This document shows positions 1 through 8,258 of a stretch of DNA of 64,000 nt, piece by piece (the first letter of the stretch is position 1; each line of letters opens with the position of its first letter). The notes beneath the pieces were generated by a model. The model had not been told where the DNA came from. It saw only the letters and a program-made list of their open reading frames with translations, and searched no databases. This DNA is from Propionimicrobium sp. PCR01-08-3 (GTDB lineage: Bacteria; Actinomycetota; Actinomycetes; Propionibacteriales; Propionibacteriaceae). The stretch spans positions 1 to 64,000 of the forward strand of contig NZ_CP127390.1 in NCBI RefSeq assembly GCF_030286045.1. Direction: 5' to 3'. The position numbers were made by a program, and so were the translations under genes.

Positions 1-1557
1 ATGAACGGCACAGGCCCTTTGGCAGGATTCAGGGTGGTCGAGTTCAGCCACTTCATCGCGGCGCCGAGCGTCGGCCAGCGGCTCGCCGAACTCGGTGCCG
101 AGGTGACGAAGATCGAGCCGCCCGCCGGCGATCCGACGCGTCCGGAAGGCCGGGCGGGGTCGGCGATCTTCGAGACCTACAACCGGGGCAAGCGGTCGAT
201 CGTCCTCGATCTGAATGACCCGGACGACGAGGCGCTCGCCTTCTCGCTGGCGAGTGGCGCCGACATCGTGATCCACAACATGTCTGCTGCGTCCCTGGCC
301 AGGCACGGGTTGGACGGGGCGAGCGTGCGAGCGGCGAATCCCCAGATCATCTACGGATCGGTGCGGGGCTTCCCGTCCAACACCCGAAGGGCCCATGACA
401 AGGGGTTTGACGGTATCGGCCAGGCCGAATCCGGCATGCTCTGGGTGAACGGGACGGCGGAGTCCGGGCCGTTGAAGCTGCCGTATTCGCCGGTGGACAC
501 AGTGACCGGCGATGCCCTGTTGCAGGCCGTGCTGGCGGCCGTGATCAAGCGGCTGCGCACCGGGGAGGGTTCAGAGGTGGAAGTGTCACTCTTCGAGGGC
601 GGCCTGCACCTGCAGCAAACCTACTGGGCCGACTTCTTACAGTCGGGTGTGAGCCCCGACCCGATCGGCAACCTGGAGCCATCGGTCGCCCCGGCGGCGG
701 AGATTCTGAAGGTGGCCGACGGCACCGTGATCATGTCGGCTTATCTGCCGCCGCACTGGGAAGCGTTGTGCGGATTGCTCGGCTTGGACGCGCTCGTGGC
801 CGACCCGCGATTCGTGAACAACGAGGTGCGCCTGGCGAATCAGGTTGAATTGCACGGCCTGATTCAGGACGCGCTGGAGCGGTTGGGCTGGACGGTCGCC
901 GAAGCGTCCGAGGCGTTCGACGGTATCCGGATTCCGCACGGAGTCGTGGGCAGCTACCAGGACATCTTCGATGGTGGCCTGCTGCAAGAATCCGGCCAGT
1001 TGGCGGTGGCCACGCGCGCCAATGGGACGCAGTACCAGGTCTTTAATGCGCCCTACCGCGTGATAGGGGACGATCGGCCCCGCAAGTCGGCGGCGCCCCC
1101 GGTCTTGGGTGCGGACGGCGACATCGTCCGGGCCGAGGTGGCCCGCGGCGAGTGGGGAACCAGGGGCTCGCAGTCCGCTGCTGATACAGGCACCCAACAC
1201 GTTGCGGACCTGCCGAGAGCTGATGGGGACCCAATACAACAGGGGCTGGACCATCGCGGTTACGGTACGTCGTTTTCTTCGGCTGCCACCGATGCCGACA
1301 GTGCAGACGCTCAAGATGTCGAAAACGGCGCCGATCTTGCCGACGCATCTCTTCCCACCTCATTTGCAGGCGGCGGTCTCGGTTCGGAGGCATCTGTGTC
1401 GCTCAGCACAAGACCCGATCCGCGCGAGACGTCGGAAGCCGGCAGCCGATGGGGCGAATCCGAGTCAGCCCGTGCTGGTGGAGAGCCATCCACCTTGCCG
1501 CGGGACATCACAGCATCAGAAGAAGAAATCGCAGAAACCGAAAGGCGAGCATCGTGA
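1..1557 (+). CDS. CaiB/BaiF-type class III CoA-transferase with anomalous C-terminal tail
   Basis: Family III CoA-transferases move CoA between acyl-CoA and free acid in the cytoplasm. The N-terminus (GFRVVEFSHFIAAPSVGQRLAE, in parts), the KIEPPAGDPTR segment and the NRGKRSIVLDL segment are typical of CaiB/BaiF/Frc proteins. The family body covers about residues 5-365 of 518. The last ~140 residues are Ser/Ala/Asp/Glu-rich with no recognisable domain, and the family normally ends near 380-400 residues. Codons in the tail look unlike the body (many A/T third positions; AGA, ATA and AGG occur), so the tail may be read-through into former noncoding DNA. The stop overlaps the start of the downstream crotonase, suggesting an acyl-CoA pathway operon. 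The first base of the window is the first base of the ATG, so a longer upstream start cannot be excluded. Confidence 0.85.
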   Translation: MNGTGPLAGFRVVEFSHFIAAPSVGQRLAELGAEVTKIEPPAGDPTRPEGRAGSAIFETYNRGKRSIVLDLNDPDDEALAFSLASGADIVIHNMSAASLARHGLDGASVRAANPQIIYGSVRGFPSNTRRAHDKGFDGIGQAESGMLWVNGTAESGPLKLPYSPVDTVTGDALLQAVLAAVIKRLRTGEGSEVEVSLFEGGLHLQQTYWADFLQSGVSPDPIGNLEPSVAPAAEILKVADGTVIMSAYLPPHWEALCGLLGLDALVADPRFVNNEVRLANQVELHGLIQDALERLGWTVAEASEAFDGIRIPHGVVGSYQDIFDGGLLQESGQLAVATRANGTQYQVFNAPYRVIGDDRPRKSAAPPVLGADGDIVRAEVARGEWGTRGSQSAADTGTQHVADLPRADGDPIQQGLDHRGYGTSFSSAATDADSADAQDVENGADLADASLPTSFAGGGLGSEASVSLSTRPDPRETSEAGSRWGESESARAGGEPSTLPRDITASEEEIAETERRAS

Positions 1558-2315
1558 ACGCGAATGTGGAGGCTGAACCCGTCGTCCTGGTAGCCGAGCG
1601 TGGCCTGGTGCTGGAGGCAGTGATCAATCGTCCGGCCAAGCGCAACGCGCTGAATCAGGAGACGGCATATGCCCTGGGTGAGTTGTACGAACGGTTCGAG
1701 CAGGGCCCGTGGCGGGTTTTGATCATTTCGGGTGCTGGTGACAAGGCATTTTGTGCGGGCGCAGATTTCAACAACCCACCGCTGGACGACGGCCCCGCCT
1801 ACCCGAACTTCGGGGTGAAGCTGACCAAGCCGGTGATTGCGGCGATCGAGGGATACGCGGTGGGCGCGGGATTCGTGCTCAGCCAGACCTCGGACATTGC
1901 GGTGGCGGGGCAGAGCGCGCAGTTCGCCTACCCGGAGGCGAGTATCGGGGTGACCGGAGGTGGTGCCACTCTGCTGACCACCCGGGTGCCGACCAAGGTG
2001 GTGACCGATTTGCTGCTGACGTCCCGCTTCTACCCGGCGGAGAGGGCGCTGGCCGCAGGGCTGGTGAGTGAGGTCGTGCCGGATGGGCAGGCCCTCGCCA
2101 AGGCTCGTGAGTTGGCGGACCGGATCGCATCGAACAGCGCCGACTGCGTGCGGGCTCTCAAGGCCCTGATCGACCGCGACACCCAGCGTTCGACGGTCGA
2201 GGGCGCCCAGCAGGTGGCCAACGTGACCCGGGCCACCAAGGACAAGTCGGTACTGACGGCCTCCCGAGGCATCAAGGGCCTGACTTCCGGTGCTACGTCT
2301 GAGGCGGCAGCATAA
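1554..2315 (+). CDS. enoyl-CoA hydratase/isomerase (crotonase) family protein
   Basis: Cytoplasmic crotonase-fold enzyme of 253 residues acting on an acyl-CoA thioester. Visible signatures are NRPAKRNALNQET near the N-terminus, the oxyanion-hole segment FCAGADF, KPVIAAIEGYAVGAG and FAYPEASIGVTGGG. The glutamate in YPEA matches one catalytic glutamate of hydratases; the second acidic position is not clear, so isomerase, hydratase and other crotonase activities remain possible. I chose the GTG at 1554, which overlaps the upstream stop in a GTGA junction and follows an AAAGGCGAG ribosome site. The longer frame opening at 1449 lies inside the CoA-transferase tail and has no family similarity. Pairing with a CaiB-like transferase recalls carnitine-type CoA pathways, but the substrate is unknown. 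Confidence 0.9.
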   Translation: MNANVEAEPVVLVAERGLVLEAVINRPAKRNALNQETAYALGELYERFEQGPWRVLIISGAGDKAFCAGADFNNPPLDDGPAYPNFGVKLTKPVIAAIEGYAVGAGFVLSQTSDIAVAGQSAQFAYPEASIGVTGGGATLLTTRVPTKVVTDLLLTSRFYPAERALAAGLVSEVVPDGQALAKARELADRIASNSADCVRALKALIDRDTQRSTVEGAQQVANVTRATKDKSVLTASRGIKGLTSGATSEAAA

Positions 2316-2615
2316 CCGGACGGCGAGCGGGGCGGCCAGCTTTAGGACTTCCTCTCGCGAAGTGGCGGCATAACAGCACCAGGCTCGACGCGTCGGCTCT
2401 TTTTGGGACGCCATCCGCGGGCAGCGGCGTAACCGGTCACGCTCGAACACATGCACCATCTTTGGGACCTCTTTCGCGGGCAGGCAGCATAGTCGGCCCG
2501 GTGGATGCCTACGGTCGTCTCTTGGATGCCGGTCCCCGGGGCATGGCGGACCATGTTCGATGCTCCCGGCCACCTTTGGGACATTGTTCCCCGAGAGGCG
2601 GCATAGCAGTGCCAA
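2280..2615 (+). repeat. degenerate ~60-bp tandem repeat array, about six units
   Basis: Units begin with a CTTTGGGAC-like box (2340, 2399, 2460, about 2520, 2574) and carry a GGCGGCATAAC-like box about 25 bp later. The CAT of that box falls at 2311, 2369, 2428, 2488 and 2602, spacings of 58, 59, 60 and 2 x 57. The first unit overlaps the last codons and stop of the crotonase gene. The spacing is not a constant multiple of three, so this is unlikely to be protein-coding. No known element is recognised. Confidence 0.7.
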
Positions 2616-3060
2616 CCCACCCCACCTGACCGCGGTGCTCGGTGTCACCCCACCGGGCACCGCGGTACTTCATGCAGGGTCTTCGCCAATGCCACTCCTG
2701 CCATGGTCGTGGGTCTGCATTCGTTCGGTCGAAGCGATGAGAAGGACGACTACCCGACACGTGCTCGCGGGCATTTTATCCCGGGCTCCAGGCAGACGAG
2801 TCGGCTGGGGCAACTGGTGCGCGGCTGCTATTCGGAGCGTTCGACGACCCTCTTGATTGCGGCAAGGGTCGCGGGAATGTCTGAGTTTGCGTACCGGCAA
2901 CCTCAATGGCGGGCTTCAATCCGGCCGAACGCCCACTAGTGAGACTCCCGGGTATCGCGACGCCTCCGTGAAGCCCAGACTTTCTGGGGCTGGTTTTGGG
3001 CCTACGACGCGAGATTTGGGCCTATCTCTGGCTACTCCTGGAGACGTCCCGATACGAAGA
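2616..3060. other. intergenic region, no gene recognised
   Basis: About 445 bp between the repeat array and the tRNA-Leu terminator. Short open frames exist on both strands but none has a ribosome site plus a recognisable protein. I see no tRNA, transposase remnant or clear promoter. Confidence 0.5.
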
Positions 3061-3101
3061 AACCCGCTTTCACTAGGTGTCGTACGTAGTAACACCGGGT
3101 T
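3061..3101 (-). terminator. probable terminator downstream of tRNA-Leu
   Basis: On the minus strand AACCCG pairs with CGGGTT, and an inner GGTGT/ACACC stem sits beside it. The outer arm is followed by TTTCTT. It lies 8 bp past the tRNA 3' end, in the right orientation to end its transcript. Confidence 0.5.
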
Positions 3102-3109
3102 CTGTGATG

Positions 3110-3193
3110 TGCGCGAGAGAGGAGTTGAACCTCCACGCCCTATTCGGGCACTGGCACCTGAAGCCAGCGCGTCTGCCATTCCGCCACTCGCGC
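3110..3193 (-). tRNA. tRNA-Leu (anticodon CAG)
   Basis: Read on the minus strand the acceptor stem is GCGCGAG/CTCGCGC. The D-arm, a TTCAGGT anticodon loop giving CAG, a long variable arm of class II type and GGTTCAA in the T-arm are all present. The discriminator base is A and CCA is not encoded. The length of 84 nt fits a leucine tRNA. The anticodon reads CUG, a major leucine codon in high-GC genomes. Confidence 0.93.
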
Positions 3194-3783
3194 ATCCTGA
3201 TCCCTTGCGGAACCAGCTTGGGAAGCTTAGCACACGAGCGCGGGGAACCCACAAATCGAGAGCGTCAACGAGATGGACCAGAAAATGCTCCGCACTCAGC
3301 AAGGTGAAACACCGCCAGGCTTCTCTGGCGATCATTCTTGGATGCATCTCAATCGAGGAGCGAGGCTGTGGGAGATGACGCATCGTCCATAGGGCCCTCA
3401 CAGCCGGGGGGCCGCTCGCGTGGAGTAGCAGGTCTATATGGGCACCAAAACTGTTATTGGGTTCACTTTTACAGCCATAGTGTGTAAAACCGAACCCAAT
3501 AACAGGGCAGAGCCGGTTGCGTAGCGCAGGCAGGTCCATATGCGGATCAGTGGCGTCAGTCATCGAGCCAGACCGTCCGTCGATATCCGGAGCAATTCTT
3601 AGGAAACCCGGCCCCAGCCAAGAGACCCGCGCACCTCGACCACCTGCGCTGCTACATCGCTGGGACGTTCGAGGCCTCCGAACGAACGCAGAATCGGGAG
3701 GCGTCGTCATGTGGATGACGTTCTCCTGGGCCCGAACTGGAACGGGCCGCCCGCTATGGCGCTGTCGTGCGCGAGTCGCATCC
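3194..3783. other. 590-bp intergenic region with a long inverted repeat
   Basis: Region between the tRNA-Leu 5' end and the stop of the AbiEi-like gene. Apart from the inverted repeat at 3451-3505 I see nothing supportable. A minus-strand open frame crosses the tRNA and this region but lacks family features and is taken as a shadow. Confidence 0.5.
3451..3505. repeat. long near-perfect inverted repeat (23-bp arms)
   Basis: CTGTTATTGGGTTC plus a further TTTTACA segment at 3451-3473 is repeated inverted at 3483-3505, with 21 of 23 positions matching and a 9-bp loop. No T-run follows on either strand, so a simple terminator is not favoured. It is AT-richer than its surroundings. It could be a small mobile palindrome, a protein-binding site or a structured transcript. 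Confidence 0.65.
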
Positions 3784-4716
3784 TCACATCACCCGCCGGC
3801 AGTTGGTGCATTTTCTTGGCATGCCGCGCCATCCCAATTGCTGACGCACTTCAGCTACCTGCGTTGCCACAGCACATGGGTGCTCGATGCATTGTTGCCA
3901 GCCATATCGCAGAGTCACTGCGCCGCGAACCATGTGGTAATTGTCTCGATCCATGTCTCGGAAGGACCCGACTCCTTCGTGTCCCCGGCGCCCATCGAGC
4001 TCGACGATGAGCCCTTCGCCATATCTGACATCGCAGCGGTAACCGCCACTTCGGAATTGACGTTTGCCGGGTGTGATGCCGTGGGCACGCTCGACATCAC
4101 GGAGATAAACCAGCTCCAGCGGGCTTTCGGCACCCTGACCTGCGTCGGTGAGTAGGAGTTCCAACTCTTTGCGAATCGGGTGCCGCGGCATCTCGTCGAG
4201 CGCTGAGTGCAAGGCCTTGGCGGTTGTACGCCGCCCGCCGATTGCCTGAGTTACCCAATGAACCGCCCGACCGGGTTCTTCCGCGCATAGGTCGAGAACC
4301 GCCCGCTCCACCCTGACCCTCGGTAACTCGCCTGTCGTGCGAAAAGGCACACGGGTGCGGGTAAACGTCCACCATCCCGAGTCGGGGCGTGGGTTGGAAG
4401 AATACGGATGAAGAACAGCAATGGGCGTTGGTTCCTTATCGACAAGGCCATGTAGCTTCAACGCGGCCCGCCCACTGACCGCTGAATCGTGTCCGCCCAT
4501 GAACACTCCCGCCCAAGCCAGGGAGCGCCAATCCGGTTGAAGGACGTGGGTTAGGTATATGCCTGTGCTCAGCCGTGTCCACATCCCGGCATCCAGCAGC
4601 CATTTGATTCGCGTAGCGGATACGTCACAACTCAGCACTTGTTCCCGCGTGAGCACACCTGCTTGGGCGCGAGCCAGTTCCTGTAATGCATCTGGCAGAC
4701 GACGACGGATGCTCAT
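3784..4716 (-). CDS. AbiEi-type antitoxin-like HTH protein with C-terminal DUF559 nuclease-like domain
   Basis: A 310-residue cytoplasmic protein. The N-terminal ~60 residues (LARAQAGVLTREQVLSCDVS, then IKWLLDAGMWTRLSTGIY) match the winged-helix start of type IV AbiEi-like antitoxins. The middle (HDSAVSGRAALKLHGL) is the usual linker domain. The C-terminal ~100 residues (YRCDVRYGEGLIVELDGRRGHE, then RDMDRDN) resemble DUF559/Vsr-like nuclease folds, with D and E candidates for metal binding. Such two-domain proteins are widespread as singletons in Actinobacteria, and no AbiEii-like toxin gene adjoins. The start at 4716 (MSIRRRLPDAL) is preferred to 4815 because family similarity begins there and a palindrome at 4728-4758 would otherwise lie in the coding region. 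Its biological role is not established. Confidence 0.8.
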   Translation of the reverse strand: MSIRRRLPDALQELARAQAGVLTREQVLSCDVSATRIKWLLDAGMWTRLSTGIYLTHVLQPDWRSLAWAGVFMGGHDSAVSGRAALKLHGLVDKEPTPIAVLHPYSSNPRPDSGWWTFTRTRVPFRTTGELPRVRVERAVLDLCAEEPGRAVHWVTQAIGGRRTTAKALHSALDEMPRHPIRKELELLLTDAGQGAESPLELVYLRDVERAHGITPGKRQFRSGGYRCDVRYGEGLIVELDGRRGHEGVGSFRDMDRDNYHMVRGAVTLRYGWQQCIEHPCAVATQVAEVRQQLGWRGMPRKCTNCRRVM

Positions 4717-4727
4717 GCCCACAGTGT

Positions 4728-4758
4728 GGATTAGTCTGCGATTTACGCAACCTAATCC
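4728..4758. promoter_or_regulatory. candidate autoregulatory operator of the AbiEi-like gene
   Basis: Nested inverted repeat: GGATTAG (4728-4734) with CTAATCC (4752-4758), and inside it TGCG with CGCA around ATTTA. It ends 12 bp upstream of the chosen start codon. AbiEi-family HTH domains are known to bind inverted repeats at their own promoters, so autoregulation is a reasonable inference. Confidence 0.55.
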
Positions 4759-4840
4759 GGATTTGTGTGGATAACTTGAGTCCGATCCGGAGATGTTAGG
4801 GAAAGCGTGGCGCAATTAGCCGGGTTCGAGGCTGGGCGCG

Positions 4841-4889
4841 GGATTGTGAGTGATTTGGTGTATGAGACACTCGAAATCACTCACAATCC
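4841..4889. repeat. stem-loop repeat, copy 1
   Basis: Perfect 16-bp inverted repeat GGATTGTGAGTGATTT (4841-4856) with its complement at 4874-4889. The loop contains a second small stem, GTGT/ACAC around ATGAG. It lies in the gap between the AbiEi-like gene start and the helicase stop. The same element recurs at 5069-5113. Confidence 0.75.
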
Positions 4890-5068
4890 TTCTGATTGGC
4901 ACGGGAGGGCTTGGCCAAAGCATCGATTTGTGGCCACGTGTCATCCGTGTGCTTCCCATCTACAGCGGGGTAACTCCGTCGTCAAGCACGGGGTTAGCGA
5001 GATCCTGGGGCGATCAATGCCCCATCAACGAGCGGTTGCCATCAAACACGATTCAATGTAGCGCCGGA

Positions 5069-5113
5069 ATTGTGAGTGATTTGATGTGTGAGACGCTCCA
5101 AATCACTCACAAT
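5069..5113. repeat. stem-loop repeat, copy 2
   Basis: ATTGTGAGTGATTTG (5069-5083) pairs with its exact complement at 5099-5113. The loop again holds a mini-stem, here GTGT/ACGC around GAG. It lies 30 bp beyond the helicase stop, so it could end that transcript. The 4890-5068 spacer between the copies contains no recognised gene. Confidence 0.75.
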
Positions 5114-5142
5114 CCCGCAAAACCAATCGGCGAGCTGCCCTG

Positions 5143-7722
5143 TCAGGCCTCGATCGGGAAACTTAGCGGCCCATCCGAGGGCCCATCGACGCGTCCGAAG
5201 CTCACGATGTGCAGGGCCAGCTCCCCAGACTCGTCGCTGGCGTCCAAATCAACCTCCGCGCGGATCTGCCAGTCATGATTCTCATCCGGGTCATCGATGA
5301 TCTGGCGCACCTGCCAGCGCCTGGTGTCCCGACCCGCGATGAGGAACAGCTGCGGCGACCGGGCATCGGCGCCGGTGCGCATGTCGTCGTGCTCATCCCA
5401 GTATTCGCCGAGCGCATCGTCCCAGTCATCGGCCGTGAACGTCACATCGGGGTCGTCTGTGTCCAGCGCCGCAAGCCCGTCCACGTCGTCGTCCGCGGCC
5501 AGCAGCACCCGGCGGAACATCGCATTGCGCACCAGCGCCGTGAAGGCCCGCAGGTTCCCGGTCAATGGACGCGGCCGCTCCGCAACCAGCTGTTCGCGTG
5601 CCTCGGCGTCGGCAGGGTTGGCCAGCGCCTCCCATTCGTCCACCAGGCTCGAATCGGTGCCTCGAATCACCTCACCCAGCCAGGCGATCAGGTCGTCCAA
5701 TTCCTCGCTGTGAAACGAGGCCGGAACCGTCTGCCGCAGCGCCCGCCAGGCGTCCGAGAGATAGCGCAGCACCAGACCCTCGCTGCGTTGCAGCTTGTAG
5801 AAGGCCACATACTCGGTGAAGGTCATGGCGCGCTCGGTCATATCGCGCACGATCGACTTGGGCCGCAGTGGATGCTCGACCAGCCACGGATGAGTCTTCG
5901 CCATCGCTTGATGCACGGCGCCCAACTCGGCGTCCAGGGGCTTCGGCCAGCTCACCTCGTCGAGGATCGCCTGCCGCTGCTCGTACTCGTAGCCCTCGGC
6001 CTTCAGCTCCGCGATCGTCTCGCCCTTGACCTTCTTCTCCTGCGCGATCAAGATCGCCATCGGATCCTCGAGCGTGGCCTCGATCACGCTCACCACATCG
6101 AGCGCGTAATCGCCGGCATCCTCGTCGAGCATCTCCAACGCGGCCATCGCGAACGCGCTCAACGGTTGGTTCAACGCGAAGTCATCCTGCAAGCCAGGTG
6201 CCAGATCGTAGCGGCGGCCGCCCGTGGTCGGCTCGGCCCTTCGGACGACCACCCCCGCCTCCAACAGTGACCTGCCCAGAGCCACCGCCCGCCGTAACTG
6301 CTTGCGCTGCTGCTCAGCAGACGGCACCGCCTCACGGACGATCCGGGCCAGCGCCTGGCCGGTCTCCTCGTCGCGGTGCAGCAGATTGAGCAGCATCGAA
6401 TGGGTGACCTCGAGATGCGCATGCAAAGTCTCCGGGGTGGAGGCAACGAGCTTCTCGAAGGTGGCCTCGGTGTAATTGACCTCGCCGGGGGCGGGTTTCT
6501 TGCGGTGAACCGTCTTGAGCTTTTTCTCATCGCCGGCGAATTTGGCCATCAGCCGGGCGTTCTCGATCTGGTACTCGGGGGCCTGCACCACGACGTTGCC
6601 GACCGGGTCGAATCCCGGACGCCCGGCCCGCCCGGCGATCTGGTGGAATTCCCTGGCCCGCAGCACCCGCTGCCGTCTGCCGTCGAACTTCGTGAGCGTG
6701 GTGAACACCACCGTGCGGATCGGCACATTGATGCCGACCCCGAGCGTGTCGGTGCCGCAGATCGCCTTCAGCAACCCCTGCTGGGTGAGCGTCTCCACCA
6801 GCCGCCGGTATTTCGGCAGCATTCCCGCGTGATGGACGCCGATACCCGAGCGCAGCATCCGCGACAACGTCGCCCCGAACCCACGGGCGAACCGGAACCC
6901 GCCGATGGCCTCCACGATGGCGTGCCTGCCCGCGGTGTCGACGAGTTTCATGCTCATCAGGCCCTGCGCCTGCTCGGTCGCCGCCGCCTGACTCGGATGC
7001 ACCAGATAGATAGGTGCGCTGCCGGTGTGCACGAGCTCGGTGAGCGTCTCGGTCAACGGCTGCAGTGACCATTTGAAAACCAATGGCACTGGACGCTCGG
7101 CTTGCGCGATGACCTCGGTGTCTCGTCCGGTTCGCTCCGAGAGCTTCCGGGCGAGATCGGTGACGTCGCCGAGGGTGGCGCTCATGATCATGAACTGCGC
7201 TTGCGGCAACTCGGAGGTCGCCACCTGCCAGGCCCAGCCGCGATCGGGGTCGGCGATGAAGTGGTATTCGTCGGCGACCACCATCTGCACGTCGGCCTCG
7301 CGGCCTTCGCGCAACGCGATGTTCGCCAGGATCTCGGCGGTGCAGCAGATGATCGGAGCGTCCGGGTTTACCGAGGCGTCCCCGGTGACCATGCCCACCA
7401 GATCGGGCCCGAAGTCGTCGACCCAGCTGAAGAACTTCTCGCTGACAAGCGCCTTGATCGGTGCCGTGTAGTAGACGCGGCCGCGGTTGGCCAAGGTAGC
7501 GACATGCGCGGCGGTCGCGATCAGCGACTTTCCGGAACCTGTTGGGGTGGTGATGATGGTATTCGCGCCGGCCACCGTCGCCAGCAGCGCCTCCGCCTGG
7601 TGCGGGTACATCTGCATTCCCTGCGCCGCGACCCAGTTCTCGAAACTCTCGTAGATATCGTCCGGATCGGGTCGGGGGCCCAGTTCGTCCAAGAGTCGGG
7701 AAAGGCTTGGTTGCTCGGGCAT
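5143..7722 (-). CDS. DEAD/DEAH-box helicase, actinobacterial DUF3516 type
   Basis: Superfamily 2 ATP-dependent nucleic-acid helicase of 859 residues. Visible motifs are the Q-like YPHQAEAL, Walker A TTPTGSGKS (about 58-67), Walker B DEYH (151-154), motif III MSATL (about 180), GVHHAGMLPKYR, GTDTLGVGINVP and motif VI HQIAGRAGRPGFD. The long C-terminal part fits the DUF3516 extension of actinobacterial helicases of this class and ends in an acidic region plus a small mixed domain. I chose MPEQPSLSRLLDEL at 7722; the frame stays open to 8145, but the upstream part is unlike the family. The role is probably RNA metabolism or repair. It is transcribed away from the YeiH operon. Confidence 0.9.
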   Translation of the reverse strand: MPEQPSLSRLLDELGPRPDPDDIYESFENWVAAQGMQMYPHQAEALLATVAGANTIITTPTGSGKSLIATAAHVATLANRGRVYYTAPIKALVSEKFFSWVDDFGPDLVGMVTGDASVNPDAPIICCTAEILANIALREGREADVQMVVADEYHFIADPDRGWAWQVATSELPQAQFMIMSATLGDVTDLARKLSERTGRDTEVIAQAERPVPLVFKWSLQPLTETLTELVHTGSAPIYLVHPSQAAATEQAQGLMSMKLVDTAGRHAIVEAIGGFRFARGFGATLSRMLRSGIGVHHAGMLPKYRRLVETLTQQGLLKAICGTDTLGVGINVPIRTVVFTTLTKFDGRRQRVLRAREFHQIAGRAGRPGFDPVGNVVVQAPEYQIENARLMAKFAGDEKKLKTVHRKKPAPGEVNYTEATFEKLVASTPETLHAHLEVTHSMLLNLLHRDEETGQALARIVREAVPSAEQQRKQLRRAVALGRSLLEAGVVVRRAEPTTGGRRYDLAPGLQDDFALNQPLSAFAMAALEMLDEDAGDYALDVVSVIEATLEDPMAILIAQEKKVKGETIAELKAEGYEYEQRQAILDEVSWPKPLDAELGAVHQAMAKTHPWLVEHPLRPKSIVRDMTERAMTFTEYVAFYKLQRSEGLVLRYLSDAWRALRQTVPASFHSEELDDLIAWLGEVIRGTDSSLVDEWEALANPADAEAREQLVAERPRPLTGNLRAFTALVRNAMFRRVLLAADDDVDGLAALDTDDPDVTFTADDWDDALGEYWDEHDDMRTGADARSPQLFLIAGRDTRRWQVRQIIDDPDENHDWQIRAEVDLDASDESGELALHIVSFGRVDGPSDGPLSFPIEA

Positions 7723-8108
7723 ATGGACGATTCTGTCACGGTTTCGCGGCGACTTGGTGCGGCCGTCGCGCGCTTGAGTGGGCGCCAGTCGCATCTGGTG
7801 GCACGGAGATTCGATAGGCGTGAGCATCTGGAGCGCACTGAAGCGTGTGGACGCGGCGAACAGTCGAGTATCAACTTGGCGGGCGGCCGGCTCAGGAACC
7901 GAGCGCTTGGTGACTGCCGACCGCGCGGCGATTGTGTGGGCAGCAGGGTCAGAAACCGACACCAGCACCTCGAAACGAGTGAACAGCGAGCACTTCGAAA
8001 CGAATGAACAGTAGATGACAAACGTGGTGCCCCATCTCCGGCGAGGCGGCAATCGTGAGACCAACTCATAAGATTGTCGGAGACCGCACCTGCGATTGAG
8101 GAGTCCCC
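7723..8108. other. divergent intergenic region with a direct repeat
   Basis: A 386-bp gap between the helicase start and the small membrane protein, presumably carrying both promoters. The only feature I can point to is a direct repeat, CTCGAAACGAGTGAACAG at 7969-7986 and TTCGAAACGAATGAACAG at 7994-8011, 16 of 18 identical with a 25-bp period. Confidence 0.5.
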
Positions 8109-8258
8109 GTGGCCAGCAAGCCCGCCGCACCCCGTACGCACGCACCCGATTCAGACGGCAAGTTCTCGATCAGCGAGGACTGGTTGGCGTTCGCCATCGG
8201 CCTCATCCTGCTCACGTTGTGCCTGACCGGTGTGATCCCCGAGGGGTTGATCCCGTGA
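8109..8258 (+). CDS. small single-helix membrane protein (detached N-terminal segment of YeiH-like exporter)
   Basis: A 49-residue protein starting at GTG 8109, with GAGGAGTCCCC upstream providing a ribosome site. A hydrophilic N-terminus leads to SISEDWLAFAIGLILL, then TLCLTGVIPEGLIP, one membrane segment at about residues 26-43. The SEDW plus hydrophobic helix pattern resembles the extra N-terminal segment found fused to some YeiH/UPF0324 exporters. Here it is a separate gene whose TGA overlaps the GTG of the exporter (GTGA), so the two are translationally coupled. Not too short to be real, but no function is shown. Confidence 0.7.
   Translation: MASKPAAPRTHAPDSDGKFSISEDWLAFAIGLILLTLCLTGVIPEGLIP

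Noticed and set aside
1311-2660. Minus-strand open frame across the repeat array with a 20-residue periodicity
   Set aside because: The repeat spacing varies (57-60 bp), so the frame is not preserved; periodic peptides are a by-product of the DNA repeat.
2916-3710. A 264-residue minus-strand open frame
   Set aside because: It runs through the tRNA-Leu gene and has no domain or ribosome site.
5209-8007. Long plus-strand open frames opposite the helicase
   Set aside because: They mirror the helicase codons and show no family signature or ribosome sites.
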